Source of the DNA: Flavobacteriales bacterium
GTDB lineage: Bacteria > Bacteroidota > Bacteroidia > Flavobacteriales > PHOS-HE28
Assembly (NCBI GenBank): GCA_008016945.1
Contig: SSGN01000241.1
Span: 1 to 15,514, forward strand
DNA: 15,514 nt
Direction: 5' to 3'
Shown here: one piece after another, positions 13,283 to 15,514 of the stretch
Numbering within the stretch: position 1 is the first letter of the stretch
Layout: each line of letters starts with the position of its first letter
Position numbers and translations under genes: made by a program
Notes under the pieces: model-generated
Told to the model about the DNA's origin: nothing
Database searches by the model: none
What the model saw: only the letters and a program-made list of their open reading frames with translations

Positions 13283-15396
13283 GGAGTGTTGGACTTGGGA
13301 GGGTTCGGTCGATCGAAATGCACCCGTACCCCCACCTGGTAGTTGCGCATCGGCATGGGTCGGCTCAGCATCACTTCGTATTCCGTACCGAGCAGGTTGT
13401 TGGCATGGACGAACACATCGGCCTGCCAGTGCGCCTTGCGCACCGCGCGCAGCGATGCGGATGCATTCAGCAGCCAGTAGGGTTCGAGGTATTCGCGGTT
13501 GTCGGTGCTGGTGTAGCGGTAGCCGGTGTAGGTGGCATGCGCGGCAAGGGATCCGCGGCCACGCTCCACGGCCAAGCGCCCATTGCCGCTGTACATGGGC
13601 ACGTAGATCAGTTGTCGGTCCACGGAATCGTCGTACTGGCGCTTCGCCACCTGGTTGGTGCTCACCACGTGGTTGGTCAACACGCCGAGCCTCACCGTGG
13701 TGTTCCCGGAATGCCATGCGCTCTCGGAATCGCTCTCCACGCCGCGACTCCACACCTGCATGATGTTCTGCGGACTCCAGTACGCCGGGCCGGGCAACCA
13801 GATGATCCAGTTGTTCAACATGCGGTTGAACCACGTGACCTCGCTGCGGAACACATACCGCTTCCACGTGTGGCGCAGCAGCACGCCGAGGTCGCCGCTG
13901 TACCCGTCCTCAGGCAGTAGTGCTGGGTTGCCGCCGGGGTTCCAGTACAGGTCGTTGAAAGTGGGCACCCGGTACACCCGAGCGGCCTGTGCCTTCAGTG
14001 TGAGCCAACGTTGCACGCCGTACTCCGCACCGATCGCTCCAGTGAATGGCACCGCGCTTCCATCCAGCCATTCCTGCCGCGCGGACACGGTGCCGGTGAA
14101 AGGCGAGCCTGGCCGGTAACGGTACAGGGCGAAGATCGCGCTGCGGTCCTGCGTGGGATCGTGCGGATAGCCGTCGGTGCGCGCCTGTGCCTGCGTGTGG
14201 TGCAGGCCGAAGTCCACTGCATGCGGGCCTTCGGGACGATAGCACAACTCGGCCTCGCCCACCAGCGTGCGTGCGCGGCTCAGGGCGTTCTCCGCATCGG
14301 CGGAAGCGTACCAGTCCAACCGTTCATCGGACCAGCCGCCGCGAACGGTGGTGCCCCATAGCGTGCGGTCGTAGCGCCAGTCGGCCATCACGCGGTGGCT
14401 CGCGTCCAGTTGTTGCGCGCTGCTGAAGGCCTGCAGGCGCGTGGGCGGGATCCGCCGATCGGCATGCTGGTACCAATAGCGTACACCCAGACGGCCGCGC
14501 GCTCCGGTGCGCAGATGCTGCTCGAACAACAATCCTTGGCGTTGCAGTGCGGCGTTGGTCTGTGTGCGCTCCGTGCGTGCCGTTGCGGGGCCGGTGCGGT
14601 AGGTGAAGTCGTTCCGCGCATCGGTGTTGTACAGCGCGATGCTCGTGACCCACCGCTCCTTCGCCACCTCCACACGCACCTGCTGTCGGCGATCGCCGAA
14701 GCTGCCGAACACGATGCCGCCATCCACCTGCACACCCCGCCCGAAGCGCGGCACGTTGTTCAGGTGGATCGCGCCGCTCACCGCGCCACTGCCCCACAGC
14801 GCCGTGCTGCCGCCGTACTGCACGTGCACCTCGTTCGCCGCACCCACGGGGATCAACGACAGGTCGATCTGCCCATTCATCGGGCTGGTGATGCGGATGC
14901 CGTTCCACAACACCGCCGTATGATCCGCGCTACCGCCACGGAACGAGGTGGTGGCCAGGCTCCCCAGACCGTAGCTCTTGATGAAGACCGGACTTTCGTT
15001 CGCCAGCAACTCGCCCAGATCCGCCGAGGCATAGCGCGCCATGGTGGTGCTGTCCATGCGCTGCACCTTGCTGCCCGCACCGAAGGTGGCAAGGCGTGGG
15101 GCGCTGATCTCGAATTCTTTCAGGAGGAGGGTGTCGGTAGGGGATTGTGCATTGATGTCCGTTGCGAGGAGAACGAGTGAAGTGGAGAGAAAGCGGTGAA
15201 GAGGTGAAGAGGTGAGGAAGGGAGGATGGGAAAAGGAGAAGAGAGGAAGGGAGAGAGAGAAGCGGAGACGAAGGGAGGAAGGGAGGAGGTGAAGAGGTGT
15301 GGAAGTGAAGACGTGAGGACGTGAAGAGGTGTGGAAGTGAAGAGGCCGTGCGTACGACCTCTTCACGTCCTCACTTCCTCTCCTGCCTGCACACAT
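13279..15396 (-). CDS. btuB: BtuB-like TonB-dependent receptor (putative vitamin B12/corrinoid importer), unusual N-terminus
   Basis: The open frame is 705 residues. The recognisable receptor starts near residue 68 with a signal-peptide-like segment (FLSTSLVLLATDINAQ, cleavage about 84). The plug follows (about 92-205: LLKEFEISAPRL, FIKSYGLGSLATTSFRGG at 138-155, HTAVLWNGIRITSPMNGQIDLSLIP, then WGSGAVSGAIHLNN). A barrel containing RVYRVPTFNDLYWNPGGNP completes it. It has no carboxypeptidase-regulatory domain, as for BtuB-type siderophore/cobalamin receptors. The mature length of about 620 residues also fits BtuB. The start is uncertain. Between ATG 15396 and the signal peptide lie about 65 residues encoded by a purine/pyrimidine-skewed simple repeat (rich in His, Ser, Thr, Pro, Leu, Phe), and no other ATG is available before the plug. 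ATG 15396 lies 4 nt after the upstream gene's stop, consistent with the tight packing of this operon. Confidence 0.8.
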   Translation of the reverse strand: MCAGRRGSEDVKRSYARPLHFHTSSRPHVFTSTPLHLLPSSLRLRFSLSLPLFSFSHPPFLTSSPLHRFLSTSLVLLATDINAQSPTDTLLLKEFEISAPRLATFGAGSKVQRMDSTTMARYASADLGELLANESPVFIKSYGLGSLATTSFRGGSADHTAVLWNGIRITSPMNGQIDLSLIPVGAANEVHVQYGGSTALWGSGAVSGAIHLNNVPRFGRGVQVDGGIVFGSFGDRRQQVRVEVAKERWVTSIALYNTDARNDFTYRTGPATARTERTQTNAALQRQGLLFEQHLRTGARGRLGVRYWYQHADRRIPPTRLQAFSSAQQLDASHRVMADWRYDRTLWGTTVRGGWSDERLDWYASADAENALSRARTLVGEAELCYRPEGPHAVDFGLHHTQAQARTDGYPHDPTQDRSAIFALYRYRPGSPFTGTVSARQEWLDGSAVPFTGAIGAEYGVQRWLTLKAQAARVYRVPTFNDLYWNPGGNPALLPEDGYSGDLGVLLRHTWKRYVFRSEVTWFNRMLNNWIIWLPGPAYWSPQNIMQVWSRGVESDSESAWHSGNTTVRLGVLTNHVVSTNQVAKRQYDDSVDRQLIYVPMYSGNGRLAVERGRGSLAAHATYTGYRYTSTDNREYLEPYWLLNASASLRAVRKAHWQADVFVHANNLLGTEYEVMLSRPMPMRNYQVGVRVHFDRPNPPKSNTP
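15166..15345. repeat. Purine-rich degenerate repeat tract (GAAGAGGTG / GTGAAG units)
   Basis: The plus strand is almost entirely G and A with isolated T or C over about 180 bp. It is built from variants of gaagaggtg, gtggaagtgaag and gggaggaag. A perfect 23-bp direct repeat (15289-15311 and 15321-15343, 32-bp period) starts GTGAAGAGGTGTGGAAGTGA. It lies within the annotated frame of the BtuB-like receptor. Such strand asymmetry can adopt triplex DNA and can change length by slippage. Confidence 0.75.
15313..15374. repeat. 17-bp perfect inverted repeat at the btuB 5' end
   Basis: GTGAGGACGTGAAGAGG (15313-15329) and its exact reverse complement (15358-15374) flank a 28-nt spacer. In the btuB direction this would form a stem-loop starting about 20 nt after the ATG at 15396. 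It might affect initiation or attenuate transcription into btuB. It has no T-run for a classic terminator. Confidence 0.6.
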
Positions 15397-15400
15397 CGCA

Positions 15401-15514
15401 CTACTGCACCGCGATGGTGCGCTTCACCTCACCCACCTGCAACACGTAGAGGCCGCTGGCAAAGGCGATGACATCGAGGGTAGTGAGCAGGTCGTTGGTA
15501 CGGCCGGAGTACAC
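15401..15514 (-). CDS. C-terminal fragment of a T9SS-sorted protein (partial, cut by the right edge)
   Basis: The last 37 codons and the TAG stop of a gene entering from the right. The peptide (SGRTNDLLTTLDVIAFASGL, then YVLQVGEVKRTIAVQ) matches the end of a T9SS type A sorting domain: the LDVIAFASGLYVLQV strand pattern followed by a short basic tail. The product is therefore probably secreted or surface-attached. Its stop lies 4 nt before ATG 15396 of the BtuB-like receptor, so it is likely the preceding gene of the same operon. Nothing can be said of its main domain. Confidence 0.7.
   Translation of the reverse strand: MYSGRTNDLLTTLDVIAFASGLYVLQVGEVKRTIAVQ

Noticed and set aside
13283..13867. 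N-terminal extension of the central T9SS protein up to 13867
   Set aside because: It lies antisense-free but out of frame inside the BtuB-like gene. The signal peptide at ATG 13282 defines the real start.
15166..15345. CRISPR array
   Set aside because: The repeats are degenerate, short and irregular in spacing, with no unique spacers between constant repeats.
15345..15514. Cobalamin riboswitch upstream of the BtuB-like gene
   Set aside because: No B12-box-like sequence or suitable non-coding leader is present. The preceding 114 bp are coding for a T9SS tail, so any riboswitch would be further upstream, outside the window.

Overview
The window is high-GC bacterial DNA from a member of the Bacteroidota, probably a GC-rich Flavobacteriales-type lineage. 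Three separate proteins end in type IX secretion (T9SS) sorting-domain-like tails. There are two TonB-dependent receptors, one with the N-terminal carboxypeptidase-regulatory-like domain typical of this phylum, and a BtuG-like surface lipoprotein. The best promoter candidate is a TAnnTTTG-type -7 box rather than a sigma70 TATAAT. No species can be named from the sequence alone.

Layout. Positions 1-1140 hold most of an IS3-family insertion sequence on the minus strand: orfA, a programmed -1 frameshift site, and an orfB cut by the left edge. Next come an alanine tRNA (GGC) with its own -7 box and a strong hairpin. From 1510 to 4153 there is a minus-strand secreted beta-propeller-like protein, divergent from a plus-strand pair made of a RidA-family deaminase and a SAM methyltransferase with an N-terminal zinc-knuckle. 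From 4202 to 5980 (minus) lies an AIPR-family putative anti-phage protein with a nuclease-like N-terminus. From 6103 to 7551 (minus) is a DASS/SLC13 sodium-coupled anion transporter. A 207-bp element with 22-bp imperfect terminal inverted repeats (7647-7853) sits between it and the next pair, and looks like a MITE. That pair is a TonB-dependent receptor followed 6 bp later by a TMEM220-family membrane protein.

The right third (10860-15514, minus) is a tightly packed operon. Its order of transcription is: the tail of a T9SS-sorted protein, a BtuB-like TonB receptor, a T9SS-sorted secreted protein of unknown role, a BtuG-like propeller lipoprotein, and an acyl-CoA thioesterase. Two junctions are ATGA overlaps, one gap is 4 bp and one is 6 bp. 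By analogy with Bacteroides cobalamin loci it most likely captures and imports vitamin B12 or a related corrinoid. A small cysteine-rich CWC gene faces this operon and overlaps its end by 11 bp.

The most unusual features are: the purine-rich repeat tract (15166-15345) that encodes the N-terminus of the BtuB-like receptor; the 17-bp inverted repeat beside it; the MITE-like element whose end supplies the stop codon of its neighbour; and the unassigned T9SS protein in the middle of the putative B12 operon.
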